Shown piece by piece: positions 50,672 to 63,873 of a DNA stretch of 64,000 nucleotides. Each line of letters starts with the position of its first letter. Positions within the stretch are counted from its first letter, which is position 1. The stretch comes from Geosiphon pyriformis (taxonomy: Eukaryota > Glomeromycota > Glomeromycetes > Archaeosporales > Geosiphonaceae), in the NCBI GenBank assembly GCA_016748015.1, contig JAAOMT010000161.1, positions 24,331-88,330 of the forward strand, given 5' to 3'. The notes under the pieces are model-generated. The model was not told the origin of the DNA. It searched no databases and worked only from the letters and a program-made list of their open reading frames with translations. A program made the position numbers and the translations under genes.

Positions 50672-51646
50672 TGTTACCAGTAGAATTTTAGCTATTAATT
50701 AGCATGAAATTATTCTTATAATTCCTATTATTAATTAGCATATATTATTATAAATTCGATTATTACTTATTATTTAGCCAAATTATCAAATATTATCATT
50801 TAATTGATAACTCGATTTGTACCATAGAAATTAAAATAATCAAATTACACAATACTTTAAACCATTTAATATAGTTAAAATTCGCCGATATTGATGAAAA
50901 TTGGCCGAAATAATCAATGGTTTGTAGAAATAACTTATAGTTTACCAAAATATATCTTTAGTTCACCAAAATTAAAGCAAAGAGAAAAGTACAAATTCAA
51001 AGACTAATACTACAATAAGTTGTATAAAAAAAGAGCTTCTCTCTTTAAGAAAATGTATCTTTTTATAGTATCTTACCATAATATCTTATTTTAAATATTT
51101 TAATTAGAACAAATTACTTTTTACACATTCAAATAAAAATTAAATATTTAAAAAACTAAATTCTTTGATTATTGCACTTAAAATTCTCTCAAAACACAAC
51201 TAATATTTTGAAATTAATTAACTACCAATTTCAGTAATCTGTTAATGACTCCAGGCCTGAATAGAAAACGTTTTCCTTAACACAATTTAATTTCTTTTAC
51301 ATTTTTTTTATTTTTTTTTTATTTTTTTATTATTATTATTAAGACAACTTACAAATGAGATTTTTGTAGAAGAGTTAACTTTCACAGCAAAGTAACTACA
51401 CATTTTTAGTAAGCTTCCAGACAAGCAATTTCTGGGAAAAAGTTGACATTTACTACAATATAACTATATAAAGTAACTGGCAAGGAATTGGCCATTCCAC
51501 TAATAAGCCTAGCAGTTCAAATTATAGGAGATAATTTGAAGATAAATTCAGTTATTAGAGGTTCAACTGCTTCTAGAAAACGTGAAATTAGCAACTGACA
51601 AACATTAATAACATTTAAGAAAAGAGATTAAAAACCTTCAATAACA
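50672..51646 (+). repeat. Solo LTR of the gypsy family
   Basis: It has a TGTTACCAG start and a TAACA end, 975 bp, with recognisable GGCCTGG and AAAACGTTTTCC words and the TTCACC/TTCGCCGA motifs. CCAG flanks both sides (50668-50671, 51647-51650), a perfect 4-bp target duplication. No internal region remains, so it arose by recombination between LTRs. It is more diverged and AT-rich than the other LTRs. Confidence 0.88.
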
Positions 51647-51650
51647 CCAG

Positions 51651-53944
51651 TTTGTTGACTAGTCTGTTATTAAAAATTTTTGGGCTTCTGAAAAAAAATA
51701 AAAACAACATTAGAATTAATTAAAATGTGTTTTTTAAGAAAACTTTAACTGATAAAACACTAGTTAAAGATAAAAAAAATGTTTTAGTGATTACTAAAAA
51801 CAGTTTTTTATTATTTTTAGCCAAAAAAAAAGCTTCTAAAACATTTTGTCTAATTGCTTTTACAACAGAAAGAACTTTTCTGGTTGAAGTTTTGTAAAAT
51901 ACCAAAAAATACCAGTTGTAGCTTTTTTACTCTTTCTTTTGGTTATAATTATAAAATTAAGAACACAAAAAATTGCTTAACTTTTATAATTTTTAATTAT
52001 AATTATTAATAAAATATTAATTTTTATTTATTATTATTTATTTTTTTTGTTTGTTTTGTTTATTAATTAATTAAAAAAAAGTATTAAAATTATAGCATTA
52101 AAAATTGTATGGTAATAAATACAAAAATAAATATAGAATTGATTTATTAAATTATTAACCAAAAAAAAAACCATTAAAATAAACTGATTATAATTTTAAA
52201 TTAAATTCTTTAAAATTTAAAATTTCTAATTTGGCTGTTTTAATTAAGTTTGTTATTAATTTAATTGGTTTTTTGGTTACTTTGGTTTTTTTTTTGGCTA
52301 AAAATATGTACAAAAATTTTGAAGTAAAAAAAAAAAATTATTATAAAATATATTATTAAGAATTTTACTAGTTTTTTGACTAATCTGTTTAAAACTTTGC
52401 TAATTTTAAGGCTAAAATAGATTTTAATATCATAGATAAAAATAATATAAGTGTTTTTAAGACATTTTTTTTAAATAATAAAATTATTAATTATTTAGTA
52501 ATTTTATGATAAATAAGTAATTCTAATATTAAGTATAATATTAAAAAAATCAAATTGTTTTTAAATAAATTTATTTTTAATAATCGAAATTTAAATAATT
52601 TTATTATTAAATTTTGTAAATTGGATTTTTTTTTTAATTTTTTTTAATTTAGTTTAATTTGTGTTTTAATTAACTTAAGTAGTTAAATATATATAAAAAA
52701 TATGTAAATTGTAGTTATTTGTAAGATTTTAAAATTTTATGTTATAGTTAATAATTAAATTATACATTATTAAAACATAAAAAAATTGTTATATAATTAT
52801 AATTAATTATATTTAATATAAAATATATTTGTTATATTCGTAATTTTATTTTAATAACAAAATATTTAATGTATAGTTATTTTTAATTTTTTTAAATATG
52901 TAAATTCAACTATTATTAATATAATATATTAATTAAATAGTTTAAATTAAATATAATTTACATATTTTTTACATATAATTAAACATAAAATTAGTTTAAG
53001 TTAAATTATATTAAGTTTAAAAAAAATTTATTCTAAAAAAACCTTACAATAATATTACTTAATTATAAATTAGTTTTATTTGTATTTAATTTAACACTAA
53101 TTATTAATACTTTTAAAATTCCAATAATTAAGTATAAATATTTTTATTAAAAGTATTGTTAAAACTTTCTATAAAATTAATTATAATAATAATACTATTT
53201 ATATAAAAAACAAAGAAATAATAATAGTATAAAAATAGCTAATAGCAAAATAAAAAATTATTTAAACATATAATATTAAGAATTTTAATAATAATTTAAA
53301 AGAATTATAAAATTTTAGAAATTTTGTATTATGAAAATTTATGTATATATAACAAAAATATTAGAAATTAAAAAAAATATTTGAAAATTAAATAAGCTTA
53401 TTTTAAGATTAATTTGATTTTTATTATTACTTTAATTAAATTATAATTAATTTAATAAAAATATTAATTAAAATATATTTAATATTATTTATTAATAATC
53501 TTAACCTATTTTATTAAAATTCAAATACTCTTATATTTGATACTATTAGTATTAAATTTATTAATTTAACAATATTAGAACAATAATTTTTAATTCCAGT
53601 TATTGATAAAACATTAACTTTTATTTTTATTTATTATTTGCTTTTTGTGGTTTTATTGTTTTACTAATTAATTAAAAAACAAATGCTAAAATTACAATAT
53701 TAAGAATTGTTTAATAAAAATGCTAAAAAAAACATAAATATAGTTATAAAAACTAGAATTATTTACCAAAAGAATGTAAACACCAAAATAAACTAATTAT
53801 TAAGCTAAAAAAAATTCATATTAATTGTTAATTACAATTACATTAAATTTCTGTTTATTATAAAAAAAACTTTTATTATTAAAATCTTCAGAAAACTTTT
53901 AGAATATAATTATTAAAAAACTAAATATATTTTTTTTTAATTTA
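51651..53944. repeat. AT-rich block continuing the decayed repeat
   Basis: 51651-51980 continues the copy interrupted by the solo LTR, since its flank CCAGTTTGTTGACTAG matches the paralogous site at 57100 and 57785. 52160-52420 resembles 26690-26960. The rest is low-complexity A/T. No gene seen. Confidence 0.55.
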
Positions 53945-55735
53945 ATGAGTAAGATCCAAACACTGCCTAGTATAATATATCATACAAGTAATCTAAACTA
54001 GGTGTAAATCATGTATTTTCTATACGTGACCAGTTACTTAGGCTAATCAGGACAACACTAAGTACTTATATGCACCGAAACTATGTCACTTAAACCAGAA
54101 AAGAATAAACAAGATTTATGAAACCCAAAACAAATACCAAATGTGTCTGCAATACCTAACAACCTAACCATGCCGGCTGAAAGCACCAAAGAAAGACCAA
54201 AGACAGAAACAAGAACAGAATCATCACATGGGATCATGCTATCTTTCTTCATAACTGCTCGGTGCTTAGCACATACTAGCCAAACATCATTATGAAACAC
54301 AAGACAAAATTCATGCACAAAGGCCATGACATTCTGAACTGCAATCTTAGAGTCTTTAAAAACAGCAATAAACTCATAATACCACTCCTTAAAAACAAAG
54401 CTCTTACACAGAGCTATACCAACACCAACATTGGAGAAGCAAGTAGAAAACAACTGCGAAACACATAAAGAAGAGCAAAATAAGCCTAAGCATGCCTTCC
54501 AAGCAGATGCATGAATCTCTACCAACCGAGCACAACCAGCAGCATCAAATGGACAAGAAAACACATGGTCCGAAACCTCAACATCACCACAGAATAGACA
54601 TATTACACTGGAGTAACTCCTATTATAAAGACACTTATGTACAGCAACCAGAAGATAATGATGCAATGTCTTTATAAAATATGTCTGCAAGCCAGCAGTC
54701 TGAGCACTAGTGAAATCAGCAGCCAAATAAAAATCTGGATGCCACACCAAAGATAATTTAAACCAATTAACATTAGCATGCAGACTATTCACCAAGACTT
54801 GGGACCTGGAACCAACCTCCAGTATGCACAGTAAACAGATTAGAAAACGTCATGAACAAAATGCCTAGAATTGCTGGACACTGTAGTACCACCAGCCTTA
54901 AGAAAATGTTCATTAATTATGTGAAGAAGACACATATTAGAGAATGCAGCAGTTCCAGCGAGAGCATCAGCATGCTTATTTTCCAAAACACCAAAATGAT
55001 CTTTAACTTTAACCCAATTAACATTCAAATTTTTGCATCAGATAACATCAGTAATATGACAATGCTTAATCCAACACCGATTCCTGAAATCCAGACGAGT
55101 CAATAAGGATTCTGACTTGTACGTATTCAAAGCAGTCTGGCTGTTCAAAAACAAGTCAACTGAATGAGAAAAAGGAACACACTCAAAAGCCAGAGCAATG
55201 ACCTGCAATTTCGCCATTGTAGAAGAAACTAACCCAGAAACTTCCACACCCAAACCCAAATTAATGTCCTTAAAAAAAACAGCAGCACCAGCTTTCATAT
55301 CAAGAGTACCCAGCCCATTCAGAGAACCATCCATAAACAAAAAAAGACAACCAAAATTAACTCTCAACAGACGATTGCACATAACTTCAAACTCATGAGA
55401 CTCAAGAATGTTGGATGAACCATTGCATAGCAACAGAGAATTGCAAACAGAAGGTGATCCAGATTCATTCAGATAGTAAACAAAAATGTCAAATCAATGA
55501 AGAACTGGGCCCCGAGGATCCAATCTTTTCTACTGCTTGAAAGTCTTCTATTTGAAAACAGAACCAGTATGACTGTAAAACTGTTCAACAAAGGCAATCT
55601 CATAATGCTGAAGTAAAGAAACACAATTATAAAAGGTGGGCTCACTAAGAACGACAGACATAGGGGTTCCACTTGGGAAATAAAAAGCATTGATCACAAA
55701 ACCACTTAGAGAAAAGTTGTACTCCACTAAATATT
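53945..55735 (-). mobile_element. LINE copy 3, 5'-truncated 3' fragment
   Basis: It runs on the minus strand from the 3' end (53945) to a cut near 55735. It has RNase H readings MDGSLNGLGTLDMKAGAAVFF, STMAKLQVIAL (Glu to Lys) and VDLFLNSQTAL (Asp to Asn), then the zinc motif CLFCGDVEVSDHVFSC and IADTFGICFGFHKSCLFF. 5' truncation is typical of target-primed reverse transcription. It is inactive. Confidence 0.88.
54058..54795 (-). pseudogene. LINE copy 3 ORF2 C-terminal region
   Basis: A 245-codon open reading from about 54795 (HPDFYLAADFTSAQTA) through CLFCGDVEVSDHVFSC to the stop at 54058. It is homologous to 24105-24830 and is the most intact stretch of this LINE fragment. The upstream RNase H residues are lost, so no active protein is expected. 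Confidence 0.75.
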
Positions 55736-56984
55736 AAGTTATAAAACTAACTAATTTTAATTAAAAAATTTACTTATAACACTATATTTAATTTTAACTA
55801 TTTTTAGTTAAAGCTTTATTAAAAATAAATATTTTACTTTAAATAATAGCAATTATATAAAAAAAGTATTTAAAAAAATAGTAATTAAAATAATTAAAAC
55901 ACTAATTAATTTAATAATAGACTTAATTATTAAAGCCAAAATACTTAATTCAAATTTTAAAAAAGTTAAACAAAAACCAATTAAAGAATTAATAATAACA
56001 ACAACAATAGTTAAAAATTAATAACAAAAAAATTCAAAAAACAAAAACAAAATTTATAACATAAAATTTAATTTTAACAAAATACAATTTAAAAATTTTG
56101 AAAAAACAATAAATTAAAACAGAAATTTAAGAAAAAAAAATCTTTTTTTGTTTATTAAAATTAACTAATATATTAAAGCAATTATAGTTATATTAAAAGT
56201 CTTAAAATAAATAATAGTATATTGTTAACTACTAATAAACTTTAACAAAAACTTTGAGAATTTTATTATAAATATTAAGAACTATTTTAATATTAACTAT
56301 AATCATATTTAAAAACATATTATATAAAACAATAACAAAGAAAAAAACTTAAATATTATCATAAATTTAGCAATTTTGAATAAAAAAAATAAAATTAACA
56401 AATTTAGTTTAAAATATAATATTCAAAAAAAGCTTAAAAAGCAAATTTCATAAAAAAAAGTTTTATATTGTTTTTAAACACAGACTTAATATTAATAAAA
56501 CTATATATAAATTAAAATATAATTTTAATCTTAAAAAAAACATTAAACATTAAAGTAAAAACTATTTATTTAATAAATTTTTAATAGTTAATAATTGTTT
56601 TTTAAATATTACTAAAAACAACATAAAAAAACAGAAAAGATAGTTAATTTAGTTTTTATTTAATTAGTTTAATTTTTAAAAAATAATTTAATAAATTAAT
56701 TAATTAAAACATATTTAAAAATATGTCTTGTTTTGTTTTTAAAATTGGCAATAATTTGTTAAAAAATATTATATTTAATAACATGATTAGTAATTAATCT
56801 TGATTTATTTTAAAAAATATATTATTGTTAATATTATTTATATTAAAAAAAAATTAATTATTATTATGAAAATTTTATCTAAAATTTTATTTAAAATTAC
56901 AATAAAATTCAATATAATAATAACAATAAATATAAATAACTATTATTGTTTTTTAAAGTTTTAGTTTTTTTGACTATTTGCAAC

Positions 56985-57056
<72 letters not shown>

Positions 57057-60000
57057 GTAATAGTAAAAACAAAAAAAACAAGTTTGTTAATTAGTTTATT
57101 ATTAAATACTTTAAAACTTTTAAAAAAACTTTAACTGAAAATGATCTATTAGCCAAAAATAAAAAAATTTATATTAAAAATAGTTTTTACTATTAATATT
57201 TAAAAAATATTTTTTTAAAATATTTTGTTTAATAATTTCTATAATAAAAAATAATTTTTTTATTGGAATTTTATTAATTATAATAAAAAAATATAATTAC
57301 AACTTTTTTATTTTTGCTTTGGTTATAATCATAAAATAAAAAAAAATTACAATATTATAATAATAATAACATATAAAAAAATTATTAAAATAATACAAAA
57401 AATATTTATTAATCAATTTATAAATTTTTTTAATTTGTTATAATTAAAAATATATAAATTAATTTTTTGTTCTTTATATAAAAAATAGAAGTTTTTATTT
57501 TTTTATAATTATAATAATATATTTTTTATAATAATTAATAAATTTTTAACAAAAAAAAGTTTTTTTGTTATTAAAATAATTAAACAAAATGTTTTAATAA
57601 TGTTTTTTTTTAAATATTAATAGTAAAAAGTGGTTTTTAACAGTTTTTAAAGCATTTTTTTTACTTTTAACTAATAGTTTTTTTAATTAAAGTTTTTTTT
57701 AAGAAATACATTAAAATTAATTTTAATATTGTTTTTATTCTTTTTAAAAATTCTAAAGTTTTTAACAATAAGCTAGTTAATAAACTGGTTTTTTTTGTTT
57801 TTATTATTATTTTTAATATTATTATTTTATAAATAGCCAAAAAACCAAAAACTTCAAAAAATAGCAATAATTATTTGTATTTACTATTATTATACCAAAT
57901 TTTTTTGTGGTTCTAAATAAATTTTAAATAAAATTTTCATGGCAATAATTAGTTTTTTTCTTAATATAAATAATAATAACAATAATATATTATTTAAAAT
58001 AAGCCAAAATTAACTATTGGCTGTATTATTATTAATTTTAAAAACACAACAAAGCATGTTTTTAGATGTATTTTTAATCAATTAATTTATTAAATTATCT
58101 GATTTTAGAAATTAAACCAACCAAATAAAAATTGAATTGATTTTTTCTTCTTTGTTTTTTGGTATTTTTTTTAATAATATTTGAAAATCAATTTTTAGTT
58201 ATTAAAAATTTTTTAAATAGATGGTTTTTATTTTGGTATTTAGTACTATATTTAAAATTAAATTCACTTTAATTAATTTTTTGTTTAAATTAATATTTGG
58301 TTTTGTTGAACTTAAATTAGATTTAAAGAACAATATTAAATTGTTTTATATAAAGTTTGTTTTTAAGATTTTTTAATTGCTTAAAATTTTTATTGGTATT
58401 TTTTTTTGATTATATTTAGATTACAAAGTTTTTTTTAATAATTTTTGCTTCTTTTTTGTTATATTTTATGATGTTTTTTTTATATATATTATTAATAATA
58501 TTAAAAATATTTTTGGTGTTTTTAGTATTGTTATTTGATTAAGTTAAAACTTAATAATTTGTAATAATATATTGTTTATTTTAAAAACTTTTTTTTTGTT
58601 GCTGCTGTTTTTGCCAATTAGTCTGTATTGGTTAAAAAAAATAATATTAGAATTTTTTTTGCTTAACCAAAAAAAATTAATATTTTAAAAGATACTTTTA
58701 AGACCAAATTAATCAATTTTTTTTTGGTTATATTATTTTTAAAATTAGTAATTTGATTTTTTAAATTAATAATCATACATGTTTTATTTTTTACTTTTTT
58801 GATTTTTATTATTAATAATATTTTATTATTATAATATTTAAATTTTTAAAGATTTTAAATTCAATTATTGTAAAAACTAATATTTTAAATAAATATTATA
58901 TTTGGTAAAAAACTTTTAAATATTAATATTATTATAAATATTAAAGTTTAGATTATTTAACTTTAAATTATAAAGTATTTTTATCTTTTATTTTTAAGTT
59001 TTTTTTTAAGTTTATTAGTAATTTTAAGTTTTTTAATTTATTTTTTATTAATAAAAAGTTGTATATTAATATTTTTACTTTTCTGACTTTTTTTTTTATT
59101 GTTTTTTTTGTTTTACTAATTAGTTATTTGATTATTTTAATTATTATTTTGTTAAATATTCTTTTAATTTTATATATAGAGCTTAAAAATATAATTAATA
59201 TTATTTAAAGTAAAGTATTAATTTTTAATAAAACTGTAAATAAATTTTTCTAAATATAACTTAAGTTAAAGTTGAGTATAGTTTTAATATTAATTAAATA
59301 AAAAATTGTGATAAATTTTTAAATAATATTATTTATACTAGATTAATTACTTTCTAAAAACATTAATTAATTAGTATTAAGTTTAATTCTTAAATAATTA
59401 AGTAAAATTATTTTAAATAGTAGTTTTTTGGTTGTAATTTTACATAAAATGCTTTTTAAAATAAGTTTTTTTTTATAAATTCAATATAAGTTAATTTAAA
59501 CTAGACTTTATATTTGATTACATATATTAAAATAAAAAAAAAGTATATAACAAAAAATATTATATATTAAGAATAACTTATATGTAACCAATCAATTTTT
59601 AATAATAATTGTTTATTAAAATCATAGTTTTTAATATTTCATGTTTGGATAACATAAAATTTTACATTTTTGTTTGTCATTATAAAAATCCAAAAGAAAG
59701 ATTGCTTAATATAGTTAAAAAATTTATTAAGAAAATTTCTTTAACTGTTTTTATTACTTAGGAGAAATATGTATTAAACATAAAACAGTTTCCAAAATAT
59801 CTTTTATATGTTCACAAAGTTTATATTTAATGTTTTCAACTTTTTTCTCTTTTAAATCTTGAACACTACTATCAAGACTTAGCTTACTAGCAGAAGAATT
59901 TTTAAATTTTTCGATTCAAATCATATTGGTAAAAACCAGTTACGATGCTTTTTTTGCTTGCTTGCGGTTTGATGTTTGTTAAAACGGCAAGTAAAAACCA

Positions 60001-60330
60001 TCACCATGAAGTTTGCAGAAACTAAATTGTGCTCATATGTTTGAAACCAAAGACTACTGATTTTTGTCTAATTCTTTTCTTAAAACTTCAAGTAAACTGC
60101 TCACATTAAAAAGAAGACTAACTTTTTTTCAGGAGTGAGGTTTAAAAAATACTCGTTAGGGAGGGCCCGTTTTTTGTTAACAGTGAAGTCTAAGAGGTTA
60201 TAATAAAGGTGATATGAAAGTCCAATACAGTAATTTTTATTTTAACTTATCAAACCTGTTTTAAATTAATTAGTGATTAATACGTAATTAAATTTTTCGA
60301 TAGTAATATGCGTCACGCGTTTAATTATTA
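55736..60330. repeat. AT-rich decayed repeats with an inverted pair and AAT microsatellite
   Basis: A block at 55760-57330 reads as a minus-oriented copy of the family; 57600-59560 is a plus-oriented copy, so the two face each other across 57300-57600. An (AAT)n run lies at 56986-57053. Beyond 59600, sequence becomes mixed as the right gene island begins. No gene seen. Confidence 0.6.
56986..57053. repeat. (AAT)n microsatellite
   Basis: About 22 units of AAT, giving an all-isoleucine reading frame that is not a gene. Confidence 0.95.
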
Positions 60331-60363
60331 GTGATTTTTCGTCTCGGTCACGAAGTTGGCATA

Positions 60364-62394
60364 ATGGAACCCAAACATGAAGATTCCAAAGAAATCTCTT
60401 TAGAGATTTTACCCAACACAAATGAGGCTATAACAAACACATCCTCCATCTTCCCGGTACCCATTCAACAACGCCGTTCAAAACGCCACTTAAATTCCCA
60501 AGTCATAATCCCACCTCAAAGTCACGATACGACTGCTTCTCAGATACTAGCACCGTCCAGTTCTATCGAGTCTAATAAGTCCTTAAACTTACTTGAAAAA
60601 GAAAAACTCTCAACAACCAGAATGAACAAGCGGTTAAAAACTCATGACCCCGAGTGTGATAATTTGCTTGAAAAGGAATCCTGCAATATCCAAGTTTCGA
60701 CTGCACTTATAACAAAAGAACGCGACGAAACATTTTTTAAAAATTTTCGACTGCGCCGTATTGTTAAGGAAAACCATGGACATGATATTAATGAGCTAGC
60801 GTTCTTTTTTAATCCAAGACATTTTGATGCACCTGTCGGTCCTGAATATCTCAAAAAATTCAATAAACAAGGCCACATTGTGCGCCAGGTTGAGGATACA
60901 AGTAATATATTAGCAACTGTCGGGGATATACAGGTAGTACGAATTTACGTGTGTACAATTGAGAACGGGATAAAGTTGAGAAAAGTTAATCCTTTAAATG
61001 ATCAAAAAAAGGCAAATATTTATGATAATGAGCATTGTGGTGACCATTTGGATATAATGTCGAATTTCTCACTAGAAGAGGAAGCAGGGAAAAATCTTAA
61101 GGACTTGGTGAGTAACTCATCTTTATTACGGAGTTATTTTTTATTTTTAACAATTTATGACCTTATATTTCATTTTTTGAATTGTAAAGGAATTGCTTAC
61201 TTGTTGTTGGCTTCATAGACCGGATGACGCATTGTTGGCTGTAGCTGGGAAATCAAAGATTATATATATTCTTAGCCTTACAACTTCAAGAACTTTAAAA
61301 GAATTATCCGGTCATGCCGGTATTTTATATTACTAAATTTTTCTATGAATATCTGTTATTCTCTTTTAAGGCCAATTTTCTTTTAGATGCGATCACAGAT
61401 CTTAAAAAGTACCCTCAAGATGAGCAGCATTTGTTGTCCGCATCAAGGGATGGTACCGTCGCTCTCTGGAAGGTTGATAGTGGGGAATGTTTGTACATAT
61501 TTGAAACCGATGCGTCCGTAATAGTGGGTGATCAACTATAATCCAATTGATATTTGAGCCAACAATCTACCCTCTAACATTTTAACTCTCCGGCTCTTTC
61601 GAGTGTTGGCAACCATCCGGAGTTGTCTTTCTGACGGGAGGGTATAATGGTGAAATTCGCTTATGGGTCACGCCGGATTTGTCTCCACGGTTAGAACATA
61701 AAAGGAATTTTAAGGAAAAAGAATTGGTAATCAATATGAAAAAATTTCATAACGAAGCCATAGGTATGCGATGGTGATATTTAATGACCGGTCATGCTAA
61801 TAGAAAGCCCATTAGAGCTTAATTTCAAAATAAGTTTTTAAATAATCTCCCTGATTAAAACAACTAGATTGCATTCGTTTTGTTAATGAAGGTGTATTAT
61901 CAAAATCGGTGGATGGTAAATTAGAGTATTGGAATCCAGAAACAATGCACCTTCATAAATCGTATACCATCAAGAACGGGTCAAATAATCGATCAAAATT
62001 TGATGTGAGGTCAGTTCCCAATTCCCTTTTATAATGGAGTAGTTTGGTTTTATGATTTTACAATAGTCTATTCATTTTCCTTATAATTAGTCTTGACGAT
62101 CGTTTCTTTTGTGTGGGAACAAACAATGGTAGTATCTGTATATATAATATAATGACGGGGAAACTTGTTACAGAATTAAGACATCGGCGCTCAATGAAAG
62201 CGATAAGGTGTTGTGCATTCACGCGGGACTGCAGGTATGTAAACTATGATTTCATTCGATTCTCTTTTTGAAGCATTTTATTAATTTCATTCAGACAAAT
62301 TATTGTGGCTGGTGAGGAATCTTATATTTGGCGGTATGACTATGTAAACGATGAAACACTGAAAGAGTGGGAAAAGTGGACGTCTTCAGATTAA
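60364..62394 (+). CDS. EED/ESC-like WD40 protein, putative PRC2 subunit
   Basis: Seven exons: 60364-61107, 61190-61319, 61387-61523, 61604-61763, 61868-62009, 62091-62234, 62295-62394, giving 518 residues with all phases joined. The start is the ATG at 60364. A ~130-residue low-complexity N-terminus precedes the propeller. Segments match EED in order: ILATVGDIQVVRIY, DDALLAVAGKSKIIYI, LSASRDGTVALWKVDSGE, CIRFVNEGVLSKSVDGKLEYW, CAFTRDCRQIIVAGEESYIWRYD. EED binds trimethylated H3K27 and activates PRC2. Two aromatic-cage segments look altered: the FYTCAW position reads LLTCCW, and the loop holding W364/Y365 is short. An alternative acceptor at 62066 adds 8 codons. Another WD40 family is possible, but the SKSVDG and IWRYD words favour EED. 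Confidence 0.7.
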
Positions 62395-63421
62395 ACAAAT
62401 TTTAAATCGGGAAGGTATTATCTTATCTAAAGAGACATTAATTTTATTCGTGACTAATATTCCTATTTACTTTGGATTTTAGGTCAGGAAATTTGTCGAT
62501 CATTAATATACCTCAAGAAGTCTGCGACTTCCCATCTTTAAATGGCCCATTCAAACCTAATTTTAGGATCAATAAAAACTGATGCTGGAACAGTGCTTAA
62601 CTAAGGCTCTTTTCAATCAAACTAATTAGCTTTTTTAATGACAATCTCGATATTTGTCAATTGGTCAGGATATGAATGATTTAAAAGCTTTGTTTAGTGA
62701 TATGGTACGAATTAGACTATTTTTCGGGGGCGCGATCATTGAGAATCATGGGCGTATCTGCTTTGGATATCTTTCCATTGTTTCTACAAAACTTGACATT
62801 TACTACTAACAAACTAATAGAATACAAAATTTCTATTAAAATGAAGTTCAACTTACCCCTTGGTTCAACCTATCCCAAATTTTGTCTGCAGCAGAATCAA
62901 AAGCCATTTCAAACACAAATGCTGTTGTGAATATGCCTAAGAGAAAGACAGAATTACGTCTAAACAAGCCATTATAGGCTAAACGAGAGATCCTGAGGAG
63001 AAAAAAAAGCATGAGGTGAACATTTGGTTTGAAACTTGATATACAAGGTGATAAAAGTTAATACTTGTTAATTTTAGAGTTTTGTCCAATAGCGTCAACC
63101 ATTATTCTTGAGATTGAAAATATGAAAAGCGAGATATAAGAAATCGGGTTTTAGGGTTTTCGATATTAAAAGTGGAAAGGTTCTCTGTAGATCATTTCTT
63201 TTGTGAGAAAGTAATTAATCAGATCAAATCCTCTGACGATCTATCCTACAATCATATGGACTGGCGTCAGTCTGATATCATGAAAATTTCTGGTGTCATT
63301 CATGCATCATTTCGAAAAATTATGACGCATGTTTAAAAGGATCATTTTAATGGTAATATGATTATATATAAAGATTGAAGTGCAGAGAAGCAAAGTTTTT
63401 GAATTACTTTTTTTTCTTTTT
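62395..63421. other. Intergenic, no gene recognised
   Basis: Downstream of the WD40 gene. The readings at 62697-62930 lack a start context and homology. Nothing further is visible. Confidence 0.5.
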
Positions 63422-63703
63422 ATGTTGTGTACTACATCTAAGGTATTTTCACGCATTTTAATTCGCCCTAAACCCATTTTCTTATATTCAACTTCAAAAG
63501 TATTTAAACTTTATTCCAATTCTATAGTTGTAACAAATAATCAATTGGTTCATTCAACATTTAATCTTTTAAAAATAATGGAAACCACCATCGATCCCAG
63601 TAAAGACGTGACGAAACAAAAAAATGAGGATAATAATGTGCCAATTGGTGTAAAGTTGGATGATTTGTACAAATTAATTGACGGGATCAATGTAAAATAT
63701 TGA
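63422..63703 (+). CDS. Small unknown protein with presequence-like N-terminus
   Basis: An ATG at 63422 gives 93 residues (MLCTTSKVFSRILIRPKPIFLYSTSKVFKLYSN...). The first ~35 residues have many Arg, Lys, Ser and Thr and no acidic residues, as in a mitochondrial targeting peptide; the rest is acidic and polar (METTIDPSKDVTKQKNED). I do not recognise it. GT at about 63692 (GTAAAAT) could begin an intron, in which case the true C-terminus lies downstream. Confidence 0.4.
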   Translation: MLCTTSKVFSRILIRPKPIFLYSTSKVFKLYSNSIVVTNNQLVHSTFNLLKIMETTIDPSKDVTKQKNEDNNVPIGVKLDDLYKLIDGINVKY

Positions 63704-63873
63704 ACTATGAATATCACCACATTTTAGTCATTGATTCTTTTAAATCAAATTTTTCTAATTAAAAATATTTATACTTGGTAGGTTTGTATGTTGACTACTA
63801 GGCGATCAGGTAGGCTTTGAAAATCTTAAAAATGCTTTGTTCAATAAATAAATTTCTGAAATTTTTATTAATA

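Noticed and set aside
56946-57134. Poly-isoleucine reading
   Set aside because: It is the (AAT)n microsatellite.
60331-60363. Upstream extension of the WD40 gene
   Set aside because: Needs a GTG start; ATG at 60364 is the first in frame.
62697-62930. 77-codon reading after the WD40 gene
   Set aside because: No start context, poor composition and no match to anything.
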